DNA of 64,000 nucleotides from Rattus norvegicus (GCF_036323735.1 NC_086024.1:73776924-73840923); one strand, 5' to 3'; counted from the first letter of the stretch, positions 34,626 through 47,883 are shown. Program-made: numbers and translations. Notes: generated by a model not told the origin, from the letters alone.

Positions 34626-36408
34626 CTTGAGAACTTCATAAAAGCATCAGGCAGGCTCCAGTTGAAATGTCTTTTTCTATGAATGAAGGCAACTGACACA
34701 TAACTAAGACATATTGTGAACAATGTAAAATACAGAATGGAATCCTCAGTGAATCCACTCAAGGAAGCCGACCATCCCAGAAGAGGACCCAGAGAAGTCT
34801 GTTATAATTCTTCTTCAGTTTCTCCTTTTATAATTAGCTCCATGTTCCCTTACAACCAGCCTTTCATGACTATCCAAATACTAAGTACCTCCCACTCCTC
34901 AACTTTGCCCTTGACTTCCTCCCCATATTACTTTAGTACAACTTTATAAATTCAGAAATGAACCGCCTCTCTTGTCTGCTATAGTAGTGTAGTCAGTCAT
35001 ACCTTACCTGTACCAGTGCTCTTCATTTGCCATACTTCTGACTCAAATATTCAATAAGCTCATACCCTCTTAGCAAATATACTTACAGCTCTAAGACATC
35101 TAAATGAGTTCCATCTACCATGTGATGTTTTGTTCTCCAAATACTGCTTCAAACATTGGGCCTGCTGTTTTACATTTCTTCAACTTTGATTTTTATAATT
35201 TTTTGAGCACATTTTAAAGCAAGCATGATGTTTTTCAGTTAGCAATGAACCCTGTACATCTTGCTTTTTGTTTGTTTGTTTTTTTCACTGACCCTGGTCT
35301 ATCTATGTGATGCATCTGTCTTAACAGAGAGCTTGAAAGAAGAGATTTCACCTAGTCCCAAGTTCTAATTAGTGCAGAACATTTCCTGTAGCATTTTTTT
35401 TAACTGCTGACAGAATTCTTTCTCCCATCATCATCCTTTTTTAAGTTTCAAAACTACCCAGTGGGAGTGGTTGGAAATGTATGCTGGAATGCATGATGGA
35501 GCTAAAGAGTTTTAATTCCTATAAGGCTTTTCTAAAAATGTAACCTCTTTTATATGATTCTAGAACTTCCTTTGACTAGCCACAAGGAAACACAGGTAAA
35601 GTGCCTGACTGAGCAGGCAAATGATCGAATGAGACTGAAGAACTGACAAGAAAGAAAAACCTGTTGGGTCAAATGCATTCTCTCTTGGAGAGCTTTATCT
35701 TCTTAACTACATAGACACTGGCTAGGTTTTGTGATACCTGGTTATAATGGATACGCCTGGAGATAATTTCCTAACACATTACTCCCCTCTTCCCACTATC
35801 AAGTGTCATAAAAAGAGGGTGGGGCATTTCTTCCCATGTTGCTGACCTGATTGGAAGGTTCTAAACTACTCAAATGAAGACTGAAATAAGGGTGTGGAAA
35901 TTTTGCTTCAATGGCTTTGAGATGCTCATTCTGAAATGGGTAGGACGAAAACATCTGCTGCGTATGGTCTGCCTTTATGCAGACCAGAGAAGGAAACAGA
36001 GTGCTCAAAGGAAGAATGGAGCAGAAAGGAGGAGGGATGAACAGAGAAGGCAAAGAGAACTAAGAGGGAGACACTATGGACTGTGAACCCTAGCACCTGT
36101 GAAGCTCTGCTACATCGCTGGGTTTTGTGTGGAAGCTATGTTTTTACGCTCAATCCCTCTGGCTTTGTTTTCTTCTACAGGAAACATAGAGATTCCCAAA
36201 AGTAGATTGCTTCAGAATGGATCTGAGGCAATATTCTCAGATTTTAGAATAAGTTCGGAGAGATACCAAAGAAACAAGAAAGATTACAATTTTGCCTTAA
36301 ATTAACTAAAAATGTCTTTTAACTCTTTTACTTTTAAGAATTGTTAATTGTCTTTTAAACTTAGTACTTGGGTTATAATCTGATATCGTAAGCTACTTAA
36401 CTTTGCCA
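34626..36408. other. Unique non-coding stretch
   Basis: No recognisable gene or repeat. A purine-rich patch lies at 35990-36070. Confidence 0.4.
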
Positions 36409-36566
36409 GGAGTGCTGGCACACACCTTTAATCCTTGCACATGCAAGGCAGAGAGGTAGGCAGACCTCTCTGAGTTTGAGGCCAGCCTAGTCTTCAAAAA
36501 GTGAGTTTCAAGACAGCCAGGGCTACTTCAAGAGAGCCTGTCTCAAGCAAACAAACACAAAAAATA
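36409..36566 (+). repeat. B1 SINE
   Basis: Block order 'gctggcacacacctttaatcc', 'aaggcagagaggtaggcagacctct', 'tgagtttgaggccagcctag', 'aagacagccagggctac', 'gagagcctgtctcaa' is a complete B1 on the plus strand with moderate divergence and an A-rich tail. Confidence 0.93.
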
Positions 36567-37998
36567 CAACCTGTAACGAACAAATGAGGGTAATTAGCAT
36601 GTGTGCCTGTTCTTAAAGCATATACTATGACTCCATGAGTCCACCATATTTATGTTATACATAAGTTGCTCATACACAAGATGTATATGACTGAAACCCC
36701 ATCAAAACCGTAGCTATGAAACTTTTGGGGTCTTTGTTTGATTTTCCCCAATGTAACATCATATAGTTGAATGTTTTTACTTTCTGTCCTTCCCCTTAAA
36801 TTAAGCTTCCCATTAAGCTAAGTTGATTGGCTTCTTTAAAAAAAAAAGGTTATATTTACTATTAAGTCCTCAATGCTTAAGAATAATGTCTGTCCCTTGG
36901 TGTGTAATTGGTGAATAAGAATTGAAGGGATGAATAGATGGATTCAGCACATGAGCCTGGCTTGTCGGAAAGCCTTATTTTAGATGTGTTAACATGTATG
37001 TATTTTTAATTAAAGCATGTATATGAATGGGTGATACAGTACTTTTCAGCTATTACAGTGGCACCTTTCAGAGCAAACTTCTTCCTATTTCAAGAAAGAT
37101 CATTTTAATGTTTTTATCTACCTAGGTCAGCTTCCTTCTTTCTTATCTTGGTTACAGACAGAAACTTCCTTCCGAATATACTGAAAAAATTCATATCTAT
37201 AGTAAGTGGGAGAAATCATCATGGGATTAATTATTCGTGGAAAACACAGGAATAGTTGGGATGTCTATCTCTACATGTATGTATCTACATTTGTACTCTT
37301 GCCATCCATGAGTCTGGCTTAAAAAGAGAATAAATAAAATGTAAATGGAGGCAGATTAGAACTGTCTAATTGTCATAAAACAATAGTTTCTCATCCTCCA
37401 AAATTTATATTTAAAAATTGTTCAATGTATCTTTGTTCACCAAGCACTTTAATTAACACCTATTACGTGGTGATTATATCATTCAACATTTAAGTGCTTA
37501 ATTTGCAATCTGGAATTACAGGCATTCCCCGATAAAGATATATTTTCATTTGTTGCATTTGTATTTTTAGTAGAAGACAAAAATAAGCAGATACTTATAT
37601 GATAATATGAACCTAGATCCATAAACACGAGTTTCCCCCTCCTTTCCATTGCACTTGAGATTAAAACACAGGAACAGTCTATTTTTATGTGCTGAGCTGT
37701 TGGATGTTTTTTCCACGTCGTGAGGGGTTGGAAGTACTGTACCTGCCATCTACTGGAAGTCTGTGGGAGGTACATTTCCCTAGGAACAACTCCACTCCTC
37801 TGGAGAGAGGCTAGAAAATACTGCTGGTGCTATTTGAGGAAATTGTATCAGAGGCTTTGAGGTCGTTTAGTGCTATTAAAGAAAATTAAAAAAAAAAATG
37901 ACCTCATTAATCCTGGGCACAAAATGGACCTAGTTAAATCTGAAAAGGAAAAAGGAAAGAGTGACTCACCTTTGAAATGTTAAAGTTTCTACAAGGCC
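36567..37998. other. Unique AT-rich stretch
   Basis: I see no gene or recognisable repeat. Confidence 0.4.
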
Positions 37999-38024
37999 GG
38001 GGTGGGGTGGGGGGGTGGGGGGGG
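37999..38024 (+). repeat. G-quadruplex motif
   Basis: Four G-runs of 4, 4, 7 and 8 bases are separated by single T loops. One-base loops and long runs are the known recipe for a very stable parallel quadruplex. It lies 58 bp before a (TG)n tract. Confidence 0.9.
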
Positions 38025-38080
38025 AGAACAACTCATGTCCTTCCCTAGATTCTCACTGGGAGGAGAGCTCTGGCTTGGGG

Positions 38081-38081
<1 letters not shown>

Positions 38082-38128
<47 letters not shown>
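38082..38128 (+). repeat. (TG)n microsatellite
   Basis: About 23 uninterrupted TG units. Confidence 0.95.
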
Positions 38129-38131
<3 letters not shown>

Positions 38132-39743
38132 GGCGGCTGGCATGTATCACAACTCTTGCAGTTATGTCTTGGCTCAAGGGGCAGCCGGGATTTTCTTTCT
38201 TTCTTTCTTTTTTTTAAAGTTAATTTTGTTGAGCATTTCTGGGCTTCATTGGACTGTTTGACAAAGGCCAGGTGCTAAAATGAGAGGAGACAAGATTTGG
38301 AGACTGTACTGAAGTGACAAAGAACAGCAAACAATCAGACACCATGGTTACTTCTTTAATTACAAGCTTTGGGAACTATATTTAATTCCTCCCACTATGC
38401 TCTGGGTCAAATAGCTACTTTCTGCAACCTGCACACCTACAAGGACAATTCATGGACTTGTATTGCAATCTCATCAGTCCATTTTTTTTGCCTAAACAGT
38501 TTTTTAATATAATTTATGTAAGGACTCCTTTTTCCTGAGATTCAAAAAGACAAACAGCCATTTAATTCTGTTTTTATGAATGGCTGTTAGTGTTTTAAAG
38601 ATTTAAAGACAGAGTTCAATGCTTCCATGCTTCTGGTAGCTAGATGAAAACATCAAATGAGTTGAGATGAGTTACGGCTTTCCACATGACACGCTCAGCT
38701 TGAAAGTTTCATACCGGATGGCAGCATCAGTGCTAGGGTGAATGGCTGCACTAAGGTCCCATTTGTAGTGTGCAATGTTCAGTTCAGCGTGCTTCGCACC
38801 AGTTGGGACTACTTCCATGACCTCACATTACCTCTAATGAAATTCTAAAATAAACATTGGATTTGAAATTGAACCAGGAATGTCCTTGAGCCACTGTCAT
38901 GTGAACAAAGACAAAAAGGGGGAGGGTATAAAACTATGTGCTAGAAGTGTCCTTGACATTGGGCACTAGGAGTATCCACTTAAACTTGGAAATTCAAACA
39001 AGGAGATCACTTTCCACACAAGTTTCAGTCTTAAATTAGCATACTGGAGCACAGGAGGGAGAACACAGTGGCAGCTGTTATCTGCAGGGATAGTGGGACA
39101 GTTAGGAGGACAAGTCGCACAGAGGGCTCCAGTGCTAAGTGATGAAACAGTAGGACTTTTATGTTGAGCAGACAGACAGACCAAGACACAGAAAATCCTT
39201 CCGCCACTGGGGGCGGGGAGGAGTGCAGGAAGCAGTGTTTAAAATGCATAGCCAGACTCAGAAAGAAATACATCCAGTCCGAAGGAGCTAGAAGGAATCA
39301 GAAAAGAGAGTGGATTAGGAAACCAGGGCTGCACCCTGACAGCTAGTCAGGAGATGAGGGGTGGGGAGGCGTTAGTCAGTTCTGGAAATTAAGTGAAGGC
39401 TTGGGAGCCGCTTGCGTTGGAGAGTAAGATCGTCAAACTTTCACTTCACACACAATGCTACAAAACTGGGCTAAGGGAAATAACATTGTTGGTTTAGGAA
39501 ATGTGCAGAGAGGGGACTACCTATCTAGTTGCAAAGACAGTGGGTAGAACATTATTGACTGGATCTGGGATCTGGACAGGAAAAATTATTCCACTAAAGA
39601 TTATCCACTGAAGGAACAAAGATCAGAATTAGACCACAGGAACTTCTGATGATAAATTGAAGCATGCATACAATTAATTTAATTAAAAGAGGAAGGAATC
39701 TAAAGTCTAAGAAAGTAATTCAATATTACCCAAAGTACATAAG

Positions 39744-39745
<2 letters not shown>
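38129..39745. other. Unique non-coding stretch
   Basis: No recognisable gene. A short TTTC repeat lies at about 38190-38211. Confidence 0.4.
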
Positions 39746-39805
<60 letters not shown>

Positions 39806-39846
39806 TGTGTGAGTATGTGTGTGCACACACTCACACACACACATAC
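39746..39846 (+). repeat. Compound (TC)n(TG)n then (CA)n repeat
   Basis: (TC)n from 39746 to 39788 joins (GT)n to about 39811, then 'gagtatgtgtgtg' followed by its near reverse complement 'cacacactcacacacacacatac'. One tract thus combines triplex-prone, Z-prone and hairpin-prone sequence. Confidence 0.93.
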
Positions 39847-39916
39847 ATGGCAAACACATATACAGACCCTCATAGAATAAATAAAAATAACAGTAAATCT
39901 TTAAAATAAAATGTAT

Positions 39917-40090
39917 TAGGGCTGGAGAGATGCTCCAGTAGTTGAGGGTACTGGCTGATCTTCCAGAGGAATTGGGTTCAATTTCCAGCACCCACATGGC
40001 AGCTCACAACTGTCTGTAATACAGCTCCAAGTGATTTGACACCCTCCACAGGCAAAAATCCAGGTAAAACACCAATGCACATAATAATTA
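39917..40090 (+). repeat. B2/B3-type SINE
   Basis: Starts 'gggctggagagatgctcc', continues 'actggctgatcttccagagg', 'gggttcaatttccagcacccacatggcagctcacaactgtctgtaa', and 'tccaagtgatttgacaccctc'. This is the tRNA-derived head and body of rodent B2. The pol III B box is 'gggttcaattt'. The tail region carries 'aattaattacttaatta'. Confidence 0.88.
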
Positions 40091-41015
40091 ATTACTTAAT
40101 TAGTTAATTAATGTATCATACAGTCTATAATTTCATCGGTGTTTAAAACATTAAAAAGCTACTTGTATGTTTGTATAAAGGATGTTTATTTTCTTTATAT
40201 TAGACTCCGTCTAGCTGCTTTGTTTTCTATAATTGTTATTGAGCATAATTAAAGATGATTGCTAGGAAAAACCTGAAACAGGAAAATTTCAGGGGACAAT
40301 GTATAGTAACTTATTAAAAGGTCACTGGAATGTATTGGGCATGATTGAAGAGTAACTCAATGCTCAGAAAAATCAGTTTGCTAGTCATGAAAGGACTCCT
40401 AATGACATACTGCCATACGCTTAGCTCAGGACCTCACTCAGCCAACATCTGAGAGGCTTCCTCTTGGAGTAGATAGAAATTAATACAGAGACCCACAAGT
40501 AGACAATGTGAAGAGAGTGACAGATGTAGGAGCACTCGACCCTACACAGGATGTCTACATTAATCCCGCCCCTCAAGGTCAGGAAGCTTCCTGGAAAGGG
40601 AAGTAGGGAAGTGTAAGACACAGAGGGTAGGATGACTCCAGGGAAACAGTGTCTTCCACACACAACAAGACTGGTGCACCTGCAAACTCACAGAGACTGT
40701 GGCATGAGACAGGTTCAGGGTTCTACACCCTAAACCAGAGTGTTCTGCAACGATACCCACTGGCATAAAGCGAAGATTGATTTTTCTCTAATGAATGATC
40801 ACGGGTTACTTCATCTAAGCTCCAGGGCAGGGCTCAGGAGTAGTTGTCCAACACAACACAAACCCAGTGATATTTCTGTGAACCTTTGGATTTTATTTGT
40901 TTATTGGTCTTTTGTTCATTTTGAGGTTTTTTTTTTTTGGTTTTGTGTTATTATGTTGATTTCATTTGGTTTATTGTTTTTGTTTTTGATTTTTTTTTGA
41001 GAATGACAGTGAGAT
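40091..41015. other. Unique non-coding stretch
   Basis: I see no gene or recognisable repeat. T-rich runs lie near 40927-40940 and 40985-40998. Confidence 0.4.
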
Positions 41016-41098
41016 ACAGACACAGAGAGAGGGGGAGAGAGAGACAGAGAGGGAGAGGGAGAAGGAGAGAGAGAAGGAGAGGGAGAGGAAGAGAGAAA
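41016..41098 (+). repeat. Polypurine (GA/GGA) tract
   Basis: About 80 bp of A/G with only a few C/T interruptions, with mirror-like GAGAGGGAGAGG patches. The 123-codon minus-strand frame rich in serine, leucine and proline is a low-complexity artefact of it. Confidence 0.9.
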
Positions 41099-41963
41099 CA
41101 AAGTTGGGTGGGTAAAACAGTGGGAGGCTCTGGGAAGAGTTGGGGGAGTAAAAAAATAAAAATATATGAAAAGATAACTATAGAAATAATGTAAGAGGAG
41201 AAAAAAATCAGTTTGATAGTGAATAAAAAGCACAGAGACTAACAGAAAAAAAGCTAAAGATAGACATAAGGAAAGAAGGTTACACACACAGTTAAAGGAG
41301 CTGCAAGGGCAGACTATGAAGTCTAGTCCACAGTGGCTTGAAATTTTCCAGAAATGATGAGAACTTCTCAGATTCAGGAAATCCCATAAAACACAAGTAG
41401 TCCCTGGGGCAGAAGAGGCAGATAAATGACTCTAAAAGCCAGCTAAGAGAATATAAAGACAGTGTCCACAGATAAGGATGAGTTTCTCAGTGCAGCCATG
41501 AGGTGGGAGAACGGAGGCTCGCTCTTCTTAGTGGGCTGAAGAAAATTTAAATTCTCATAAAAGACACATACTCAGGATTTACTTCATGTCATTTAAATTA
41601 GAATTAACTGGCATTTTGGCAAATGGAAGTTGATTGCAAGGACTACCAAAGGACTTACAGAAGGAATTTCTCACTGATACACTTCGTGTAAAAAGATAGT
41701 GCTTCAGTAAAGGACTAAGGTCAAGGAATAAAGTGAGACCAACAATTTGGTACACACTAGACAAATCTAAATGTCCATAGCTTTATTATCAAGGAACAAG
41801 GACAATCATTAACCTGAGAAGGGGAAACATAGTAAGACAAATTCTCAGCAAGGCTCAGGTAACCTTTACTGGTACTAATGTCCTAAGGCCATTCTATTTC
41901 TGAGTCTTGTGAAGAAATCAATCCTGTAGGATATTGTCTCAACTGGATATGCTATTTAGTTCT
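41099..41963. other. Unique non-coding stretch
   Basis: I see no gene or recognisable repeat. Confidence 0.4.
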
Positions 41964-42335
41964 GTCTTAGTCAGTGTTCTGTTGCTGTGGAGAGTCACCA
42001 TGAGTGAGTCTTATGAAGGAAAGTGTTTAAATAGGGATTTCTTGTAGTTTCAGGATGGCTTGCAGTTTCAGAAGTTCAGTCCATTATCATCATCATGAGA
42101 AGAATGGCAGCATTAATGTGCTGGAGAGTAGCTGAGTTCTACATTCCAGTTTGGCAGAAACAGGGAGACACTAGGCCTGGCTTGAGTATTTGAAACTGAA
42201 AGCCCACCCCTAGTGACAAACTTCGTCCAACAAGACCATACTTCCTAATCCCTCTCAAGTAATTCCATGCCCTAATCACCATGTTTTTAAACATCTGAAC
42301 CTATGGGAGCTGTTTCTTTTCAAACAGCCACTACA
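41964..42335 (+). repeat. Rodent LTR-like repeat, second family, good copy
   Basis: A 372-bp unit with TG...CA type ends, from 'tgtcttagtcagtgttctg' to 'cagccactaca'. Internal landmarks: 'gaaggaaagtgttta', 'gcagtttcagaagttcagtccattatcatcat', 'ctaggcctggcttgagta', 'gaaagcccacccctagtgacaaac', 'gtccaacaagaccatac'. This is a very abundant rodent dispersed repeat, probably a solo LTR. The exact family name needs a library search. Confidence 0.75.
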
Positions 42336-44377
42336 TCCCCACCAGCAGAGGGGATGGGAAATAGGAAACGTGGTCAACAGAAAGTAGAAACTGAAAAGCC
42401 ATCAACACATTATCAACAATATCAATAAATGTAATTAAGGTGACGTGTCAAAGACTTGAGTCACTAAACTTTTTACATTGTTTGCAGCAGACAAACCTGA
42501 CATGCAGGATATATAAATATCAAATGTATTCCTCATAATGTATTTTAAAACAATTTTAAAAGATATCTTAACATTTAAGAAGTATAAATAAAATCTCAAT
42601 GGGACATGTAAAATCAAACTGGGGAATTCCAAAAACTCTCCCTTCCAACTTACCAAATTGATAAAAAATCACAAAAACAAAGCAATTTAAATGACACAAC
42701 TGAGTATGATCTACTTGCTACAATTTAAAAAACAGGAGAGAGGGGTCAGACATATTTAAACCTCTCAGGATTCCTAGTAAAAGTTAGTGAAATACCAGGG
42801 GCTATTTCAGCCAAAACCCCTAAGGACTCAAGTTGAGAGGAGCGAACATGTGCATTTCTCAAGCTGAGAAAGAAAGCCAGCTGATTGGGAACGTGACAGA
42901 ATACAAAGGGACCAGGAGACAGTGGGAGAGAAAGCATTACAAACACGGCCACCGTTCATGGGCTTGGGGCTCAGTGTAGAAAAGATCATATCATTCAAAT
43001 ACATTGAGTTAGTTTTTGCTTGTTTTCATGAACTCTAAGGAGTAATCAGCAATTTTCACTTTTTTTATCTGTAATTTTTTCTGAAAAATCTTGGGGCATG
43101 AGAGACCACATTGATAAGCTACCAAAGTACAGTGGGGTAACAGGTTCAGAGAGCTCTTGACTCTCATCAGGGGTCTTCAGTGGTCCCTAAACTCAGAAGC
43201 AGGCATACATGTGTGGGCTGCATCCCAGAAATGCTGACATCTTCCTGGTCTACTTGTGACTGCTTCTCCTTTTTTTTTTTTTAATTTTCTGTTAAAAAAA
43301 TTCTCTTATCCTTAGTTTTCTTCCTACTATTTAGTGTGGTTTCCTTTTCCTTTCTTTCTTTTTTCTTTCTTATACATTTTTCTTTTGTTCAGTAAGTTCT
43401 TTGGCACAGTTCTACTTTCCTGAACAGACTATAAGTGTTGTAATTTAATCTAGGAATTAAATAACTAAAGTACACTTACCCTTGTGGCTTCAGCACACAA
43501 ATACACAATACAGCATTCACAATGGATTCAAGAGCTAAATGTTTAAAAAAAAAGAAATAAAACCTTTTAATTGGACAAACAAAATAGGATAACATATTCT
43601 GATCTTGAAGTAAAAAATAATTCTTTCATAAGCCAAAACAAACTACAGTTCAAAAGGAAACTGTTGACAAACTTGACTGAAGCAAAATTTAAAATTCTCT
43701 TCATTGAGAGACTGAATGCAAACTGAAATGGGATAATGCCATGAATGATAAAAGTCACTTCTACTTCATTTAACAAAAAAAGAAAATACATTGATAATAG
43801 AAAAAAATAAAGCCTCTAATCAAAAAAGAAAAGACAAACTTAAAAACTGCAAAGGACAAGAACAAGTTGTGGGAGAAGAAATCCAAGAATAGCAACTGGG
43901 CGTACAGTCAGCAAACTTACACATCTGACGAAAGTGAGTTAAAACCACAAGATCTGTACCTCAGTGAAGTGGAAAGTCAGAAGCCAGATAATGCCAAATG
44001 TTGATATGAAAAGGGACCCATGGAGAAGAAAACACACCACTCCTGGACAAGGAGACACAGAACTTCCGTGAGCAACCTGAGAGCATCCAATAGACCCGAG
44101 AAAGCAAAGTACTCTTGATCAATTGATCTGCTGCTAGCAGAGATTTCCAGACACTGTCACACACAGTTTACCATTAGCAAATACTAGGGCCATTATAGTG
44201 GATCTGTAGGATAATGTGTTGGTGATCCTAATAGGATTTATACGGGCCAGCTGAGATGCTTCTTCTCATGGTTTGCAGACTACCCGCAGGGCAAGAGCTC
44301 TTCTCCAAGAGCCACTATGAGCAAAATTACTTGAAGCAGTGTACCATGCAACTGTGATATATTTATAAGCATAATAT
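42336..44377. other. Unique non-coding stretch
   Basis: About 2 kb with no recognisable gene. T-rich and TTTC-rich patches lie at 43270-43385. Confidence 0.4.
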
Positions 44378-44386
44378 AACTTTTAA

Positions 44387-46001
44387 GGGACACTGGAGAA
44401 AATTTCCTCCAATGAACACCAATGGCTTATGCTCTAAGATCAAGAATCAACAAATTGGATCTCGTAAAAAGCTACAAAGCTTCTGTAAGGCAAAGGACAC
44501 TGTCGTTAGGACAAAACGGCAACCAACAGATTGGGGAAAGATCTTTAACAACCCTACAACTGGTAGTGGGCTTATATCCAAAATATGCAAAGAATTCATG
44601 AAGTTAGACTCCAGAGAAACAAATAACCCTACTTAAAAAATGGGCTACAGAGCTAAACAAAGAATTCATATCTGAGGAATATCGAATGGTTGAGAAGCAC
44701 CTAAAGAAATGTTCAACTTCTTTAGTCACCAGGGAAATGCAAATCAAAACAACCCTGAGATTTCACCTCACACCAGTGAGAATGGCTAAGATCAAAAACT
44801 CAGGTGACAGCAGATGCTGGCGAGGATGCGGAGAAAGAGGAACACTCTTCCATTGTTGGTGGGATTGCAGACTGGTAACCATTCTGGAAATCAGTCTGGA
44901 GGTTCCTCAGAAAATTGGACATTGCACTACCTGAGGACCCAGCTGTACCTCTCTTAGGCATATACCCAAAAGATGCTCCAACAAATAACAAAGACACATG
45001 CTCCACTATGTTCATAGCAGCCTTATTTATAATAGCTAGAAGCTGGAAAGAACCCAGATGCCCTTCAACAGAGGAATGGATACAGAAAATGTGGTACATC
45101 TACACAATGGAGTACTACTCAGCTATTAAAAGCAATGACTTCATGAAATTCATAGGTAAATGGATGGAACTAGAAAGTATCATCCTGAGTGAGGTAACCC
45201 AATCACAGAAAAACACACATGGTATGCACTCATTGATAAGTGGATATTAGCCCAAATGCTCGAATTACCCTAGATGCACAGACCAAATGAAACTCTAAAA
45301 GGATGACCAAAATGTGGATGCTTCATTCCTTCTTTAAAAGAGGAACAAAAATACCCATAGGAGGGGTTAGGGAGGTAACATTTAGAACAGAGACTGAAGG
45401 AACAGCCATTCAGAGCCTGCCCCACATGTGGCCCATACATATACAACCATGAAACTAGATAAGATGGATGAAACAAAGAAGTGCAGGCTGACAGGAACTG
45501 GATGTAGATCTCTCTCTCCTGAGAGACACAGCCAGAATATGTCAAATACAGAGGTGAATGCCAACAGCAAATCACTGAACTGAGAACGGGACCCCCGTTG
45601 AAGGAATCAGAGAAAGGACTGAAAGAGCTTGAAGGGGCTTGAGACCCCATAAGAACAACAATGCCAACCAACCAGAACTTCCAGGGACTAAGCCACTACC
45701 CAAAGAGTATACATGGACTGACCTGGGCTCCAAATTCATAGGTAGCAATGCATAAACTAGAGTGAGCACCAGTGGAAGGGGAAGCCTTGATCCTGCCAAG
45801 GCTGGACCCCCAGTGTATGGGATTGTTGGGGGAGGTAATTGGGGGTGGATGGGGAGGTGAACACACATATAGAAGGGAAGGGGGAGGGGTTAGGGAGCTG
45901 ATGGCCTGGAAACCAGGAAAGGGAATAACATTTGAAATGTAAATAAGAAATACCCAATTTAATAAAAATGGAAGACAAAAAAGGAGAGAGAGAGTACAGA
46001 A
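44387..46001 (+). mobile_element. 5'-truncated rat L1 (1.6 kb)
   Basis: The copy carries the last third of ORF2 (to the TAG at 45248-45250) and the full 3' UTR, ending in 'aatttaataaaaatgg' and an A/G-rich tail. Frames 44412-44636, 44686-44934 and 44915-45250 are consecutive pieces of one ORF2 broken by small indels. The C-terminal CX3CX7HX4C motif is intact (C44, C48, H56 and C61 of the second piece). A 9-bp repeat aacttttaa at 44378-44386 and 46002-46010 probably marks the target duplication. Confidence 0.93.
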
Positions 46002-46010
46002 AACTTTTAA

Positions 46011-46718
46011 ATTATCAAGTCCTTATTCATTTTTATGAAATTCAAGATTTGTTTGTTTGTTTGTTTTGGGTTTCTATTAACCTATATTTTGCAGCTGTTC
46101 TTAGGACAACTTCAATGTTTTCTTCTGTGTATCACAGTTTCTATAAGAGATTTAGACAGTTCTTGTCTTACCATGGCCAACTCAGAAAAGATGATCCCAG
46201 AGACCACCCAACCAGATAGCAGAAAGCTGAGACGCTAGCCCCTGAGGATCTTGGCCTCTTTCCCTCCGTGTTGATCTAGCTTCATTGGGAATTATGACAA
46301 ATGGTCTTCAGAACAGCAATGGCCAGCATGAGGAACAGAGTGGGTTTATCTTCTTTCAGCACCCTCAAATTTAAACGAACAATCTGAAACCAGAGAGAGT
46401 CAAAGAAAGTAGAATGAAGAAGTTTTTTTTTAATCCAATAAGTATAATTTATGTTATAATAGACCAATTAAGGAAATTGATCTTCTCTGGTCTCCTACTG
46501 TCCGAGCTAGTAGTCATTTCAAAAACTCCACCTTCCCATAAGAAGGAAGAAGAAAACAGGGGCTATTTATAGTACCCAAATATGACTGAGTGTCTTCCAT
46601 TCGTTTGACTCAAGGCAGAGCTTTCCAAGGGGCTCTTGCATCAATTGTCTAGAAAAACAGCAGCCCCTAACTCCTTTCAACAAGTGAAATTGAAGATAAA
46701 TCAAACATTATTAAGCCA
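46011..46718. other. Unique non-coding stretch
   Basis: I see no gene. A short TTTG repeat lies at 46049-46068. Confidence 0.4.
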
Positions 46719-46730
46719 TATATATATATG

Positions 46731-46770
<40 letters not shown>
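46719..46770 (+). repeat. (TA)n(TG)n compound microsatellite
   Basis: A TA run with one G interruption passes directly into about 12 TG units. Confidence 0.95.
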
Positions 46771-47883
46771 CCAAAATTAAAAAAACACAGAAAGGTTTTG
46801 TGACCTCTGATGGAAAACATATTTTTAGGTCACTGGGCTAAATACAAAGAACAAACATTTTTTCACAGATTAAAAGAAAAGTGTCAAAGGATAAGAGACT
46901 GAGGATGTTGGAAGTTATGCGTGAGATAACGTACTAATGGCCCTACCTGAAGAGATTTCTGAAAGATGAATGCGCCCATGGAAGGAGGTCATGAGCTGAT
47001 TATGAAAACGTGTCCAATAAACATAAAAATATTTAGCTGTACTAATAAAAATTTTATTTTCAAGAGTAACACTTTGTGTTAAATTGACAGTGACATGTGA
47101 GAAAAAACTCTCAACCTGGAACCTAGAGTGACCATAAGCCTTGCCAGTCAGCGGGCACTGATGGATCTGACTCTCTGTTATGAGCTCGTAGTTCACTTAC
47201 TGTCACAATAGGAAAGATGGCGTTCGATGAGGAGACTATAAGAGTTTGATAAAGAAGCTGTGACGTGCAAACATGGCTTAAGCAGCCAAGAAGATAGGAT
47301 ACACACTCAATGGCTAGTGACAATGGGGCACTATCCTCAACCTGAAGGTAAAAGACAAAGGACTTACTAGAATTTTAGAGTTGAGAGAGGTAGGGAGAGG
47401 TTGTTTGACAGCACTACAGCTCTTGATGGAGAACTGTAGTCATCGTGAGTGGAAAACTACCATGCACCTAGCTGGTGAGGAATACCCTCATGCCACAACT
47501 CCCACCCACAGTGCCCAGTCATTGTTTTCCCATTACCGAAATTAACCACGAGGTAGAATGCAAAGCTCACAGGTACTGTCCAACCAGGCCAGACCACAGG
47601 ACACAGAGGAGGACAGAGAAGTGTGTGAATCTGAAGGCACTCATGGAATTTGAAACTACGATAGCCAAACTCTTGGAGATTGCCCTGAAGGAGAGTTATA
47701 AGGAACATAGGGGTAAGCCAAAGAAAAACTGTCAGTCTTAGGGTTTTTTTTCTCACCTTAATATAAAAACCTTAACTATTTTGAAAGATGGAGGAATCAT
47801 TATTTCTTACAAAAAGGGAAAGGACATCTTTCACTCATGAAAGAAAAGACATTGAGAGTTTTTCATCAGAAAATATTATGGAA
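46771..47883. other. Unique non-coding stretch
   Basis: Opposed frames of 88 (plus) and 99 (minus) codons at 47457-47756 overlap almost entirely and have no recognisable motif. I see no gene. Confidence 0.4.

Noticed and set aside
40916..41287. 123-codon minus-strand frame with a hydrophobic start
   Set aside because: The apparent signal and membrane segments come from T-rich and polypurine tracts; low complexity throughout.
44378..46010. Intact ORF2 in the 1.6-kb L1
   Set aside because: Only the C-terminal third is present and it is split in three frames; it cannot encode a functional protein.
47457..47756. Mirror-image frames of 88 and 99 codons
   Set aside because: They use the same DNA in opposite senses with no motif or conservation evidence; treated as chance.
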